NCBI RefSeq assembly: GCF_000613185.1
Contig: NZ_CCBB010000003.1
Location: 620,001-684,000, forward strand
Direction: 5' to 3'
Source: Mycolicibacterium cosmeticum
Lineage (GTDB): Bacteria > Actinomycetota > Actinomycetes > Mycobacteriales > Mycobacteriaceae
Length of the DNA: 64,000 bases
In this document: one piece after another, positions 1 through 7,539 of the stretch
How positions within the stretch are numbered: the first letter of the stretch is position 1
Layout: the number at the start of each line of letters is the position of its first letter
Notes under the pieces: generated by a model
The model's input: only the letters and a program-made list of their open reading frames with translations
What the model was told of the DNA's origin: nothing
The model's database searches: none
Made by a program: the position numbers and the translations under genes

Positions 1-910
1 TGATCCGGTTGGCCGCCACACACGCCTGGCCGGCATTGCGGAACTTGCACACGACCGCCTGCTGGGCGGCCAGCTCGACGTCGGCGTCGTCGAGCACCAC
101 GAACGGCCCGTCACCACCGAGTTCCATGGACGCGTTGATGATCCCCGGCGCGGCCTGGGCCAGCAGCGTGGCGCCGACGCCGGTGGATCCGGTGAAGCTG
201 ACCTTGCGCAGCCGCTCGTCGGCCATCAACGCCGCCGATACCCCCGCCGAGTCGGTGGTGTGCACCAGGTTGACCACCCCGTCCGGGAAGCCCGCTTCGC
301 GCAGCGTCTCCACGAACAGCGCACAGGTCAGCGGAGTTTCCTTGGCGCTCTTGACGATCACCGGGCAGCCGGCGGCCAGCGCGGCCCCGGCCTTGCGCGC
401 GATCATCAGCATCGGGAAGTTCCACGGCGTGATCAGCAGCGCCGGGCCGACCGGTTGATGGGTGGTGATCACCCGGTACCCGCCGTGCGACGACGGTGCA
501 TAGGTGCCGTGCAGGTGGGCGATCTGCTCGGTGTACCAGAGGAAGAACTCGGCGCTCAAGGCGAACTCGGCGCGCGACTCGGTCAACGGTTTACCGCTCT
601 CGGCGGTCATCACCTCGGCGAACGCATCGGCCCGCTCCGTCAGCAGCCGGTGCGCGCGTGCGAACAGGTCGGCACGGTCCCGCGGGGTGACGTGCTGCCA
701 GCGGGACCGGGCGGCGTGCGCGGCGTCCAGGGCCGCGAGCGCATCGGCCGGGGTGCCGTCGGCGACCTCGGCGATGGTGGTCCCGGTGGCCGGATCCAGC
801 ACCGCGAAGGTCTTCTCGGCCGGGCGCCACCCGCCGTCGATGAACGCTCCGGTGGGCACACGTCGGCCGTGCACGGTGGATTCGGCGGGGCCGGCAAGGG
901 TGGTGGTCAT
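1..910 (-). CDS. NAD(P)-dependent aldehyde dehydrogenase, C-terminus beyond window
   Basis: Oxidises an aldehyde to the acid with NAD(P)+, presumably in the cytosol. The first 303 residues are visible. They include the cofactor-binding stretch LLITPWNFPMLMIARKAGAA with a downstream VKSAKETP, the general-base Glu263 in MELGGDGPF, and the nucleophile Cys297 in NAGQACVAANR. The 34-residue Glu-to-Cys spacing is the family norm. The sequence resembles succinate-semialdehyde dehydrogenases, but the substrate cannot be read from it. The start is the ATG at 908-910; the stop lies off the left edge. The gene diverges from the AcoR-like regulator across a 159-bp gap with a 17-bp motif that recurs before the SDR/esterase pair, so it is probably the last oxidation step of the Baeyer-Villiger pathway encoded next door (inference). 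Confidence 0.93.
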   Translation of the reverse strand, partial: MTTTLAGPAESTVHGRRVPTGAFIDGGWRPAEKTFAVLDPATGTTIAEVADGTPADALAALDAAHAARSRWQHVTPRDRADLFARAHRLLTERADAFAEVMTAESGKPLTESRAEFALSAEFFLWYTEQIAHLHGTYAPSSHGGYRVITTHQPVGPALLITPWNFPMLMIARKAGAALAAGCPVIVKSAKETPLTCALFVETLREAGFPDGVVNLVHTTDSAGVSAALMADERLRKVSFTGSTGVGATLLAQAAPGIINASMELGGDGPFVVLDDADVELAAQQAVVCKFRNAGQACVAANRI

Positions 911-950
911 GGAAGGCACGCTAGGTCCGGGATCCGACCTCGGATCCGAG

Positions 951-967
951 TGCGTCTTTTTGAGACA
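951..967. promoter_or_regulatory. Putative operator A of the AcoR-like regulator (TGCGTCT-N3-TGAGACA)
   Basis: This 17-bp element lies between the divergent aldehyde dehydrogenase and regulator genes. It has the same half-sites and 3-bp spacing as two elements at 3581-3597 and 3602-3618. The shared pattern is TGYGTCW-N3-TGMGACA, an imperfect palindrome. Assignment to the adjacent Fis-type regulator is inference. Confidence 0.55.
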
Positions 968-1069
968 GTGCCCCGTTGCGACGCCCGCGGTGGCGCACCA
1001 TCGCTGCGGTAGGGTGTGATCCAGATCGCTTCCGGGAGTCGATCCCGGCGGCGAATGCAAGGAGTGGAC

Positions 1070-2782
1070 GTGTCGGAGCGACTCGGCGAACCGCGGTTCG
1101 AGGAGATCCGCGCGCAGTTCCTGTCCTCCGCCGATCAGGCGGTGCCCGCCGAGGTGTTGGCCTCCTGGCTGCGGTCCACCGACGCTCTGGGCGCGCCGGG
1201 CAACGTCCGCGACGTCCCGCGGGTGGACGAAGACCTGCTGGACAACCATCTGCTGGAGATGTTCCAGGCGCCGATGGCGCGCGCCGCCGAGGATCTGGCC
1301 GGTTCGGGCATGGGCCTGCTGCTCGCCGACGCCCAGGGCCGGATCGTGCAGCGCTGGTCGCAGGACTCGGTGGCGATGAACCAGCTGGACCGGCTCGGCA
1401 CGGTGCGCGGTGCCGTGCTGGCCGAGGACGTGGTCGGCACCAACGGCGTGGGCACCGCACTGGCCGCCGGCAAGAGTGTGCTCATCCAGGGCGCCGAACA
1501 CTTCGCCGACGTCTACCAGAACGCGCTGTGCACGGGGGCGCCGGTGTGGCATCCGATCACCGGCAAGCTGCTGGCCGCGGTCACCATGTCCACCCGGATC
1601 GACGAACGCAGCGGCCTGCTGCTGCCGTTGACCAATTCGCTTGCCGCCCAACTCCAGCAGCACGTCCTCGACGTCGCGCAGCCCGGTGCCAGGGCCATGC
1701 TGGCGGCGTTCCTGGACGCCTCGAAACGGCACGACGGCCCCGTGGTGGCGTTCGGTCCGGACGGGCTGACGATGCGTAGCAGACGCGCCGGCGAACTGAC
1801 CCAGTCCGATGTCGATCTGATCGGCCATTTGTGCGCGGGACTGCGGCACGACACCAGGATGACCGCCGAACTGTCGGTCGGCAGCACGGCCGTCGACGTC
1901 CGGGTGCTCGACGGTGCGGCCGGCATGGTCGCCGCGCTACGGCCGGCGCCACGCACGTCGGTGGGCCATCCCGGCCCGGCCGCCGACGCCCTGGTCGGGC
2001 AGACGAAATCCTGGCTGCATGCCGCACACCAGGTCAGCAGGCATATCGCCGCGGGTGCCCCGCTGCTCATCGCCGGTGAGTCGGGCACCGGGAAAACCTC
2101 ACTGGCACTTGGCCGTCCGCACCGTCTGGGCGCCGTCGCCGGCGATGTCGCGGTGGTGCACACCGCGCAACGGCAGATCATCGGCGAGCAGGCCTGGCTG
2201 CAGGAGCTCGCCGGCCTGCTGGCCACCGCACCGCGCATCATCATCCGCGCCGTCGAGCACCTCGACGCGCGGGCCCTCGATGCGCTCCGCGCCCTGATCG
2301 ACGACAGCGCCGCGTCGGTGCTGCTGACCGCCACCGCCGACAGTCAGGCCGCCGCCGAGGCGCGCGCCGGCCGGCTCGGCGTGGCGATGGTGTGGGTCCC
2401 GCCGCTGCGCGAGCGCACCGCCGATCTGGGGGCGCTGTGGAATGCGTTCGTCGCGCAACGCTCACCGGGCTTGCGGCTGGCCCTGTCCGAGGACGCCCGC
2501 CGCGCGCTGGAGGCCGCCGGGTGGCCGGGCAACCTCGTCGAGCTGCGCACCGTGGTCGCCCAGCTGGTGTCCGACGGTGTGCGGGGCGTGGTGCGGCTGG
2601 ACCGGCTGCCCGATGCCCTGCGCGCCCGCCGCTCGTGGTCGATGATCGAACGCACCGAGATGGAGACCATCCGGCGCGCATTACAGGAGGCCGGCGGCAA
2701 CCGCTCGAAAGCGGCTGAGCTGTTGGGTGTTTCCCGCGCGACCATCCACCGCAAGCTCAAGACCTATCACCTGGACGGTTAG
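1070..2782 (+). CDS. AcoR-like GAF / degenerate AAA+ / Fis-HTH transcriptional regulator
   Basis: A cytosolic transcription regulator of about 570 residues. The N-terminal half looks like a GAF sensor (around residues 70-190, with MGLLLADAQGRIVQRWS and EDVVGTNGVGTAL). A P-loop GESGTGKTS follows near residue 336, and a Fis-type helix-turn-helix ends the protein (NRSKAAELLGVSRATIHRKL). The AAA+ region is eroded: where Walker B should be it reads IIIRAVEHLD, and no GAFTGA loop for sigma-54 contact is present. That fits mycobacteria, which lack sigma-54. I chose the GTG at 1070 because AAGGAG lies just upstream at 1059-1064; an earlier in-frame start at 1016 lacks such a site. It probably activates the adjacent aldehyde dehydrogenase and the SDR/esterase/BVMO genes. 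Confidence 0.88.
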   Translation: MSERLGEPRFEEIRAQFLSSADQAVPAEVLASWLRSTDALGAPGNVRDVPRVDEDLLDNHLLEMFQAPMARAAEDLAGSGMGLLLADAQGRIVQRWSQDSVAMNQLDRLGTVRGAVLAEDVVGTNGVGTALAAGKSVLIQGAEHFADVYQNALCTGAPVWHPITGKLLAAVTMSTRIDERSGLLLPLTNSLAAQLQQHVLDVAQPGARAMLAAFLDASKRHDGPVVAFGPDGLTMRSRRAGELTQSDVDLIGHLCAGLRHDTRMTAELSVGSTAVDVRVLDGAAGMVAALRPAPRTSVGHPGPAADALVGQTKSWLHAAHQVSRHIAAGAPLLIAGESGTGKTSLALGRPHRLGAVAGDVAVVHTAQRQIIGEQAWLQELAGLLATAPRIIIRAVEHLDARALDALRALIDDSAASVLLTATADSQAAAEARAGRLGVAMVWVPPLRERTADLGALWNAFVAQRSPGLRLALSEDARRALEAAGWPGNLVELRTVVAQLVSDGVRGVVRLDRLPDALRARRSWSMIERTEMETIRRALQEAGGNRSKAAELLGVSRATIHRKLKTYHLDG

Positions 2783-2785
2783 CCG

Positions 2786-3517
2786 TCACTGGGCCAGGTA
2801 ACCCCCGTCGATCACCAGTTCCGACCCGGTGACGAAGCTGGCCTCATCCGAGGCCAGGAAGACCACACCGTTGGCGATCTCCTCGGGCCGGCCGGCGCGG
2901 CCCATCGGGGTCTGGGCGACCACGAAGTCGTTGATCTCGGCCTCCTGGGCGTCGGTCAGCGGGGTCTTGACGAAGCCGGGGTGCACCGAATTCACCCGGA
3001 CGTTGTCCTTGGCATAACTGATCGCCGCGCTCTTGGACATGTTGCGCACCGCGCCTTTCGTGGCGTGGTAGGCGTGCGCCCCGGCGACGGCGGCGTTTCC
3101 CCAGATCGAGGACACGTTGATGACCGAACCGCCGCCCTGGTCGATCATGTGCGGGATGACCGCGCGCATGCCCAACCAGGTGCCGGTCTGATTGGTGGCG
3201 ATCACCCGTTCCCACTCGGCGACGGTGAGCTCGTGCAGTGACTGGTAGGCGATGATGCCGGCGTTGTTGGCCAACACGTCGATACGCCCGAACCGGTCCA
3301 CCACATCGGCGATCACCGTCGCCCAGTCGTCCTCGCGGGCGACGTCGAGCTGGCGGTAGTGGATGCCCGGCGAGCGCGGGCCGAAGGATTCGTCGGTCTT
3401 GGCGCGGCCGGTGGCCACGGTGACGGCGCCCTCCCTGGCGAACGCCTCGGCGATGGCATGGCCGATACCCCGGCAGGAGCCGGTGACCAGGGCGACCTTG
3501 TCGTTGAGACGGTTCAT
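2786..3517 (-). CDS. Short-chain dehydrogenase/reductase (SDR), probable alcohol dehydrogenase
   Basis: A 243-residue classical SDR that interconverts a secondary alcohol and a ketone with NAD(P)(H). Visible motifs are the dinucleotide loop TGSCRGIGHA (residues 12-21, with Cys where Ala is usual), NNAG (84-87), the catalytic serine region NVSSIWG and the YHATK pair (Tyr150, Lys154). It resembles cyclic-alcohol and hydroxysteroid dehydrogenases. The start ATG at 3515-3517 has AGGAG just upstream. The gene ends 3 bp from the convergent regulator stop and diverges from the esterase-BVMO pair across 184 bp carrying two copies of the shared operator. It probably makes the ketone that the BVMO oxidises (inference). 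Confidence 0.92.
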   Translation of the reverse strand: MNRLNDKVALVTGSCRGIGHAIAEAFAREGAVTVATGRAKTDESFGPRSPGIHYRQLDVAREDDWATVIADVVDRFGRIDVLANNAGIIAYQSLHELTVAEWERVIATNQTGTWLGMRAVIPHMIDQGGGSVINVSSIWGNAAVAGAHAYHATKGAVRNMSKSAAISYAKDNVRVNSVHPGFVKTPLTDAQEAEINDFVVAQTPMGRAGRPEEIANGVVFLASDEASFVTGSELVIDGGYLAQ

Positions 3518-3580
3518 GGGGTTCTCCTGTCGATCGGGATGCGCCCAGCCAACCGCCGGCCGGCCGGGAAACGCGTGCGC

Positions 3581-3597
3581 TGCGTCACGGTGAGACA
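3581..3597. promoter_or_regulatory. Putative operator B of the AcoR-like regulator (TGCGTCA-N3-TGAGACA)
   Basis: Second copy of the 17-bp motif, in the divergent SDR/esterase promoter region. Its centre is 21 bp, two helical turns, from the centre of operator C. Together they give a tandem arrangement typical of activator sites. The protein assignment is inference. Confidence 0.6.
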
Positions 3598-3601
3598 GCG
3601 G

Positions 3602-3618
3602 TGTGTCAATCTGCGACA
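3602..3618. promoter_or_regulatory. Putative operator C of the AcoR-like regulator (TGTGTCA-N3-TGCGACA)
   Basis: Third copy of the motif and the most symmetric one: its core GTGTC-N7-GACAC is a perfect inverted repeat. It lies 84 bp before the esterase start and on the same helix face as operator B. Confidence 0.6.
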
Positions 3619-3701
3619 CCTGCCCGAGCGGCGCCGGCGTGCTCACACACTGACCCAGTGCGGCGGATCACGGCCGCGGTCAACCGAATTGAGGAGGATC
3701 C

Positions 3702-4649
3702 ATGACTACGCCGCAACCGACGGATCCGCTGGGCGCCGTCTACGCCGAGTGGACCGAGGAGTTCGCCGCGCACCCCGATATGTCGCTGCGCCTCATGCGG
3801 TGGGTCTTCGAGGACTGGCAGCGGGTGACCACCGAACCCGAGGACGTCACCTACAAGTCGACCGAATTAGGGGGTGTCCCCGGCATTCTGGTGCGCCCGC
3901 TGACCGCCGATCCGGCCCAGGTGATGGTGTTCCTGCACGGTGGTGGCTTCGCGCTGGGCTCCTCGGCCAGCCATCGCAAGCTGGCCGGGCACATCGCGGC
4001 GGCGTGCGGGGCCACCGGTTTCGTCGCGGACTTCCGCCGCGCGCCGGAGCACCCGTACCCAGCGCAACTCGACGACACCACCGCGGTGTTCGACGCGCTG
4101 GTGGAGTCCGGGATCGACCCGGCCGATATCGCCTTCGTCGGCGACAGCGCCGGTGCGAACATCGCGATCGCCACGGTGCTGCGGCAGCGCACGCGCGGCG
4201 CGGGGACACCGGGTGTGGTGCTGACCATCTCGCCGTGGCTGGACATGGAGAACGGCGGCGAGACCATCGCCACCAACGACGACACCGACTTCCTGATCAC
4301 CCGGGAAGGGTTGCAGGGCAATATCGATCGCTACCTGTCCGGGGGTGCCAGTGCCCGTGACCCGCTGGTGAACCCGCTCTACGCCGAGTTCGCCGGCTTC
4401 CCGCCGCTCTACATCACCGCCGCCGACGTGGAGTCGCTGTACGCCGACGCCGCCCGCCTGCACGCCCTGGCCGCCGGTGCCGTCGTCGACGTCACCTTCG
4501 ACGTGGCGCCCGGCCAGCAGCACGTCTTCCCCCTGCAGGCCGGGCAGCTGCCCGCCGCCGACCAGGCCATCGCCACCATGGCGGCCTGGTACCGCGGCCG
4601 GCGCAGCGCCGGTGCTCACCGTCGTTTCGCCGCACCGGCGTCCGCCTGA
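3702..4649 (+). CDS. Alpha/beta-hydrolase, hormone-sensitive-lipase family esterase
   Basis: A 315-residue serine hydrolase expected to cleave an ester or lactone. It has the HSL-family oxyanion motif HGGGF (79-83), the nucleophile elbow GDSAG (Ser149), a likely catalytic Asp near 242 in ITAADVES and His274 in PGQQHVF. No signal peptide or lipobox is seen, so it is probably cytosolic. The ATG follows a strong GAGGAGG site. The BVMO gene starts 18 bp after its stop, so the two form an operon. Hydrolysing the ester or lactone made by the BVMO is the simplest role; the exact substrate is unknown. Confidence 0.92.
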   Translation: MTTPQPTDPLGAVYAEWTEEFAAHPDMSLRLMRWVFEDWQRVTTEPEDVTYKSTELGGVPGILVRPLTADPAQVMVFLHGGGFALGSSASHRKLAGHIAAACGATGFVADFRRAPEHPYPAQLDDTTAVFDALVESGIDPADIAFVGDSAGANIAIATVLRQRTRGAGTPGVVLTISPWLDMENGGETIATNDDTDFLITREGLQGNIDRYLSGGASARDPLVNPLYAEFAGFPPLYITAADVESLYADAARLHALAAGAVVDVTFDVAPGQQHVFPLQAGQLPAADQAIATMAAWYRGRRSAGAHRRFAAPASA

Positions 4650-4667
4650 CCTCGAAAGGACCACCCC

Positions 4668-6287
4668 ATGAACACCTTCGACGCCATCGTCATCGGGGCC
4701 GGTTTCTCCGGCCTGGCCATCCTGGCTCACCTCCGTGAAATCGGCTTGGACACTGTCGTTCTCGACGCCCAGGACGGCGTCGGCGGCACCTGGCTGGCCA
4801 ATCGCTACCCGGGTGTGCGCACCGACAGCGAATACAGCTACTACTCGTTCTCCTTCTCCAAGGAGGTGCGCGACGAGTGGACCTGGACGCAGCGCTATCC
4901 GGCGGGAGACGAGGTGCTGGCCTACCTCAACTTCGTCGCCGACCGCCTCGACCTGCGCCGCGATATCCGGCTGGGCACCCGGGTGACCTCCGCCCGCTAC
5001 GACGAGGCGGCCAACACCTGGACGGTGCAGATCGAGGGCGGGCAACCGCTGGTGGCCAAATACCTCATCAGCGGGATGGGTGTGCTGTCCCAGGCGATCT
5101 ACCCCGACATCCCAGGCATCGACAGCTTCGCCGGCCAGAAGTACCACACCGCGCACTGGCCGCGCGACGGCGTCGACCTGGCCGGCAAGCGTGTCGGGCT
5201 GATCGGTCTTGGCGCGTCCGGGATCCAGATCGTGCCCGAGATCGCACCGCAGGTCGGCGAATTCGTGGTTTTCCAGCGCACCCCGAATTTCGTCGTCGAG
5301 ACCACCAACGATCCGGTCACGCCCGAGCAGATGCAGTGGTTGCGCGACAACTACGACGACATCTACGCCAAGGCCGCGGCCCATCCGTTCGGGGTGGCGA
5401 TGGAACCGGCCCGCTACAGCGCGTTGGAGGTGTCCGCCGAACAACGGCGCAGCATCTTCGAGAGCAAGTGGAACGAGGGCGGCTTCCACTTCGCCAACGA
5501 GTGCTTCAACGACCTGGCCACCAATCACGAGGCCAGCGAGCTGGCCTCGGAGTTCATCCGGTCCAAGATCCGCGAGATCGTCACAGACCCGGTGACCGCG
5601 GAGCTGCTGTGCCCGAAAACCTACTCCTTCAACGGGAAACGCGTCCCGACGGGGCACGGCTACTACGACGCCTTCAACCTCGACCACGTGCGGTTGGTCG
5701 ATACCGCATCCACCCCGATCACCGAGATCACCCCGGCCGGGGTGCGCGTCGGTGACACCGAGTACCCGCTGGACGTGCTGATCTTCGCGACCGGCTTCGA
5801 CGCGATGACGGGCACCCTGACCAACATCGACATCATCGGCCGGGAGGGAATCACGTTGCGGGAGCGCTGGGCCCGCGACGGTCTGCGATCGAATCTGGGT
5901 ATCGGTGTGCACGGCTTCCCGAACTTCTTCATGTCGCTCGGGCCGCAGACGCCGTATTCGAACCTGGTGGTGCCGATCCAGCTGGGGGCGCAGTGGCTGC
6001 AGCGCGCGCTGCGCTGGGCGCGGGACAACGACGTCGCGGCGTTCGAGGCCACCCCGGAGTCCGAACAGTGGTGGGCCGAGGAGACCGAACGCACCGGCCG
6101 GGCCACGGTGATGTACACCGAGGGCAAGAAGGCCAAGGCGTGGTTCCTGGGCGAGAACGTGCCCGGTAAGCGGGAGGAGTTCCAGGTCTACATGGGTGGC
6201 GGTCAGGTGTACCAGCACCATTGCCGCGCGCTGGAGGAGTCGGGCTACGCGTCGCTGCGGCCCGACCGGGTGCCGGCCCCGCTGTAG
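4668..6287 (+). CDS. Flavin-dependent Baeyer-Villiger monooxygenase
   Basis: A 539-residue class B flavoprotein monooxygenase that inserts oxygen beside a ketone carbonyl using NADPH, FAD and O2. It has the FAD-binding GAGFSG (10-15), the BVMO fingerprint FAGQKYHTAHWP (154-165, an exact match to FxGxxxHxxxWP) and a second Rossmann motif GLGASG (180-185). GVGGTWLANRYPGVRTD is typical of cyclohexanone, phenylacetone and steroid monooxygenases. Length is normal for single-chain Type I enzymes. It is cotranscribed with the upstream esterase, and a strong terminator follows the stop. The substrate (cyclic, linear or steroid ketone) cannot be decided from the sequence. Confidence 0.95.
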   Translation: MNTFDAIVIGAGFSGLAILAHLREIGLDTVVLDAQDGVGGTWLANRYPGVRTDSEYSYYSFSFSKEVRDEWTWTQRYPAGDEVLAYLNFVADRLDLRRDIRLGTRVTSARYDEAANTWTVQIEGGQPLVAKYLISGMGVLSQAIYPDIPGIDSFAGQKYHTAHWPRDGVDLAGKRVGLIGLGASGIQIVPEIAPQVGEFVVFQRTPNFVVETTNDPVTPEQMQWLRDNYDDIYAKAAAHPFGVAMEPARYSALEVSAEQRRSIFESKWNEGGFHFANECFNDLATNHEASELASEFIRSKIREIVTDPVTAELLCPKTYSFNGKRVPTGHGYYDAFNLDHVRLVDTASTPITEITPAGVRVGDTEYPLDVLIFATGFDAMTGTLTNIDIIGREGITLRERWARDGLRSNLGIGVHGFPNFFMSLGPQTPYSNLVVPIQLGAQWLQRALRWARDNDVAAFEATPESEQWWAEETERTGRATVMYTEGKKAKAWFLGENVPGKREEFQVYMGGGQVYQHHCRALEESGYASLRPDRVPAPL

Positions 6288-6298
6288 GCCGGTGACGC

Positions 6299-6336
6299 CG
6301 AGGGGTTGCCCGCCGGGCGCGGCGGGCAACCCCTCG
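6299..6336. terminator. Perfect hairpin terminator between convergent genes
   Basis: A perfect 16-bp stem (6299-6314 with 6321-6336) closes a 6-nt loop. It begins 11 bp after the BVMO stop and ends 9 bp before the convergent DinB-like stop, so it probably serves both directions. There is no long U-tract, as is usual in mycobacteria. Confidence 0.85.
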
Positions 6337-6345
6337 GTCACGCGG

Positions 6346-6945
6346 CTACACCGCGGCCGGGCGCCAGCGCTTGAGCCAGTCGGTCTCCGGCCACTCCTCG
6401 GCGGCGGCGAGCAACTCGTACATGGTGGCCCCGTCCACGCTCTCGCGGATGATGTCGGCATGCCCGGCGTGCCGGGACAGCTCCTCGACCAGGTGCAGCA
6501 GCACCCACCGCACCGACCAGTGGTCGATGTCCTGCGGGAACCACGGCACGTCATGGGGCACCGGCACCGGCGTGTCCAGGTCGGCCTCGGTGAACACCCG
6601 CAAGGTCTCGGCGTTCTGCGCCGCCAGGTCCGCGAGCAGCCCGGCCAGCGTCTCGTCCTCGCGCATCACGTACTGGTCCTCGTATTCGGCCATCAGTTCC
6701 GCCATCGGCCGGGCATCCGGCGGGGGGCTGGCCGGCGCGTGCTCGGCGCGTTCGGTCCATCCCTTCTGGCAGAAGGTGACGTGCTTGATCAGCCCGCCGA
6801 TGGACAGCGCGCTGACCGTCGGCGTGGCGCGCGCCTGCTCGTCGGTGAGGCCGTGGGACACGCCGAGGAAGGCGTTCTGCTGGAAGGCCAGGAAGTTGAT
6901 CAGGGTCTGGCGCTCGCCGGCGGCGGGATCGGGCATTCCGGGCAT
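6346..6945 (-). CDS. DinB-like (DUF664-type) four-helix protein
   Basis: A 199-residue protein of the DinB/YfiT-like metal-binding superfamily. It has the usual phrases of that fold: LINFLAFQQNAFLGVSHGL, LSIGGLIKHVTFCQKGW with a conserved histidine, DIDHWSVRWVLLHLVEELSRHAGHADIIRE with a histidine pair, and a C-terminal WLKRWRP. The family contains mycothiol- or bacillithiol-linked transferases and many proteins of unknown role; no substrate can be assigned. Its ATG lies 2 bp after the stop of the upstream DinB-like gene, whose last codons supply AAGGAG, so the two are translationally coupled. The pair diverges from a WYL regulator. Confidence 0.88.
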   Translation of the reverse strand: MPGMPDPAAGERQTLINFLAFQQNAFLGVSHGLTDEQARATPTVSALSIGGLIKHVTFCQKGWTERAEHAPASPPPDARPMAELMAEYEDQYVMREDETLAGLLADLAAQNAETLRVFTEADLDTPVPVPHDVPWFPQDIDHWSVRWVLLHLVEELSRHAGHADIIRESVDGATMYELLAAAEEWPETDWLKRWRPAAV

Positions 6946-6947
6946 GT

Positions 6948-7478
6948 CTAGCTCTCCTTCGTGTTGGTGTGGATGTAAAGATCACGGATACAAGCGATTT
7001 CGGCTCCGTGGTGGATCATCTCGCGGTTGATGTGCAGGACCAGGGTGGCCATCGAGTGGTCGGCGTACGGGCCCTCGGCAGGTCCGCACGGTTGGGCCAG
7101 ATCGGCCGCGGTGAGCGCGCGCACCCCCGCGATCCAGCGCGCATACGCGTCGTCGAGCTGGTCCAGCGCGCCGGCCGCCGAGGTGGCATAGGGCCACGAC
7201 TCGTAGTCCGCGGGCGGCCCGCCGAAATGGGAGTGATTGCGCATGGCCAGCACCCCGACGATGACGTGCGCGAGTCGCCACGCGATGGTGGTGAACGGTT
7301 CGGGTTGCGGCGGCGGATACGCGAAATCGACGACCGTCCCGGTTGCCCGGGGGTGCACCGTCCAGCAGCCCCGGACCGGCTCCCAGAAGTACTCGTCGTC
7401 GGTCAGGCCGTCCAGGCGTGGGCGCAGCTGATGCGTCCAGTGGAAATCCAGCTGGTCGGCCAGCAGTTCGGTGTCCAT
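6948..7478 (-). CDS. DinB superfamily protein
   Basis: A 176-residue DinB-like four-helix protein, first gene of the two-gene unit. It begins LLADQLDFHWTHQLRPRLDGLTDDEYFWEP, followed by PFTTIAWRLAHVIVGVLAMRNHSHFGG and LVLHINREMIHHGAEIACIRDLY. The three histidine-bearing segments are spaced as in DinB metal sites. Function is unknown; related proteins include thiol-dependent S-transferases. Expression is probably controlled by the divergent WYL regulator, because a palindrome overlaps its promoter region (7499-7519). Confidence 0.88.
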   Translation of the reverse strand: MDTELLADQLDFHWTHQLRPRLDGLTDDEYFWEPVRGCWTVHPRATGTVVDFAYPPPQPEPFTTIAWRLAHVIVGVLAMRNHSHFGGPPADYESWPYATSAAGALDQLDDAYARWIAGVRALTAADLAQPCGPAEGPYADHSMATLVLHINREMIHHGAEIACIRDLYIHTNTKES

Positions 7479-7498
7479 GCGAATACCTTGACAGCCTT

Positions 7499-7519
7499 AT
7501 AGGACAGTTTCGGTCCTAT
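7499..7519. promoter_or_regulatory. Palindromic operator between DinB pair and WYL regulator
   Basis: A perfect inverted repeat, ATAGGAC-N7-GTCCTAT, in the 61-bp divergent gap. On the minus strand it overlaps a TATAAG-like -10 element for the DinB genes. A TTGACA at 7488-7493 lies beside it on the plus strand. It is the likely site of the adjacent WYL/HTH regulator (inference). Confidence 0.65.
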
Positions 7520-7539
7520 GAATGAATCAGAATGGTGAC

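Noticed and set aside
3641..3657. A possible fourth copy of the AcoR-type operator before the esterase
   Set aside because: Only the right half loosely fits (TGACCCA) and the left half does not.
3867..6554. A very long open frame on the minus strand opposite the esterase and BVMO genes
   Set aside because: It is antisense to genes with full catalytic motifs, and its translation is His/Arg/Val/Gly-rich without any recognisable domain. In high-GC DNA such shadow frames are expected.
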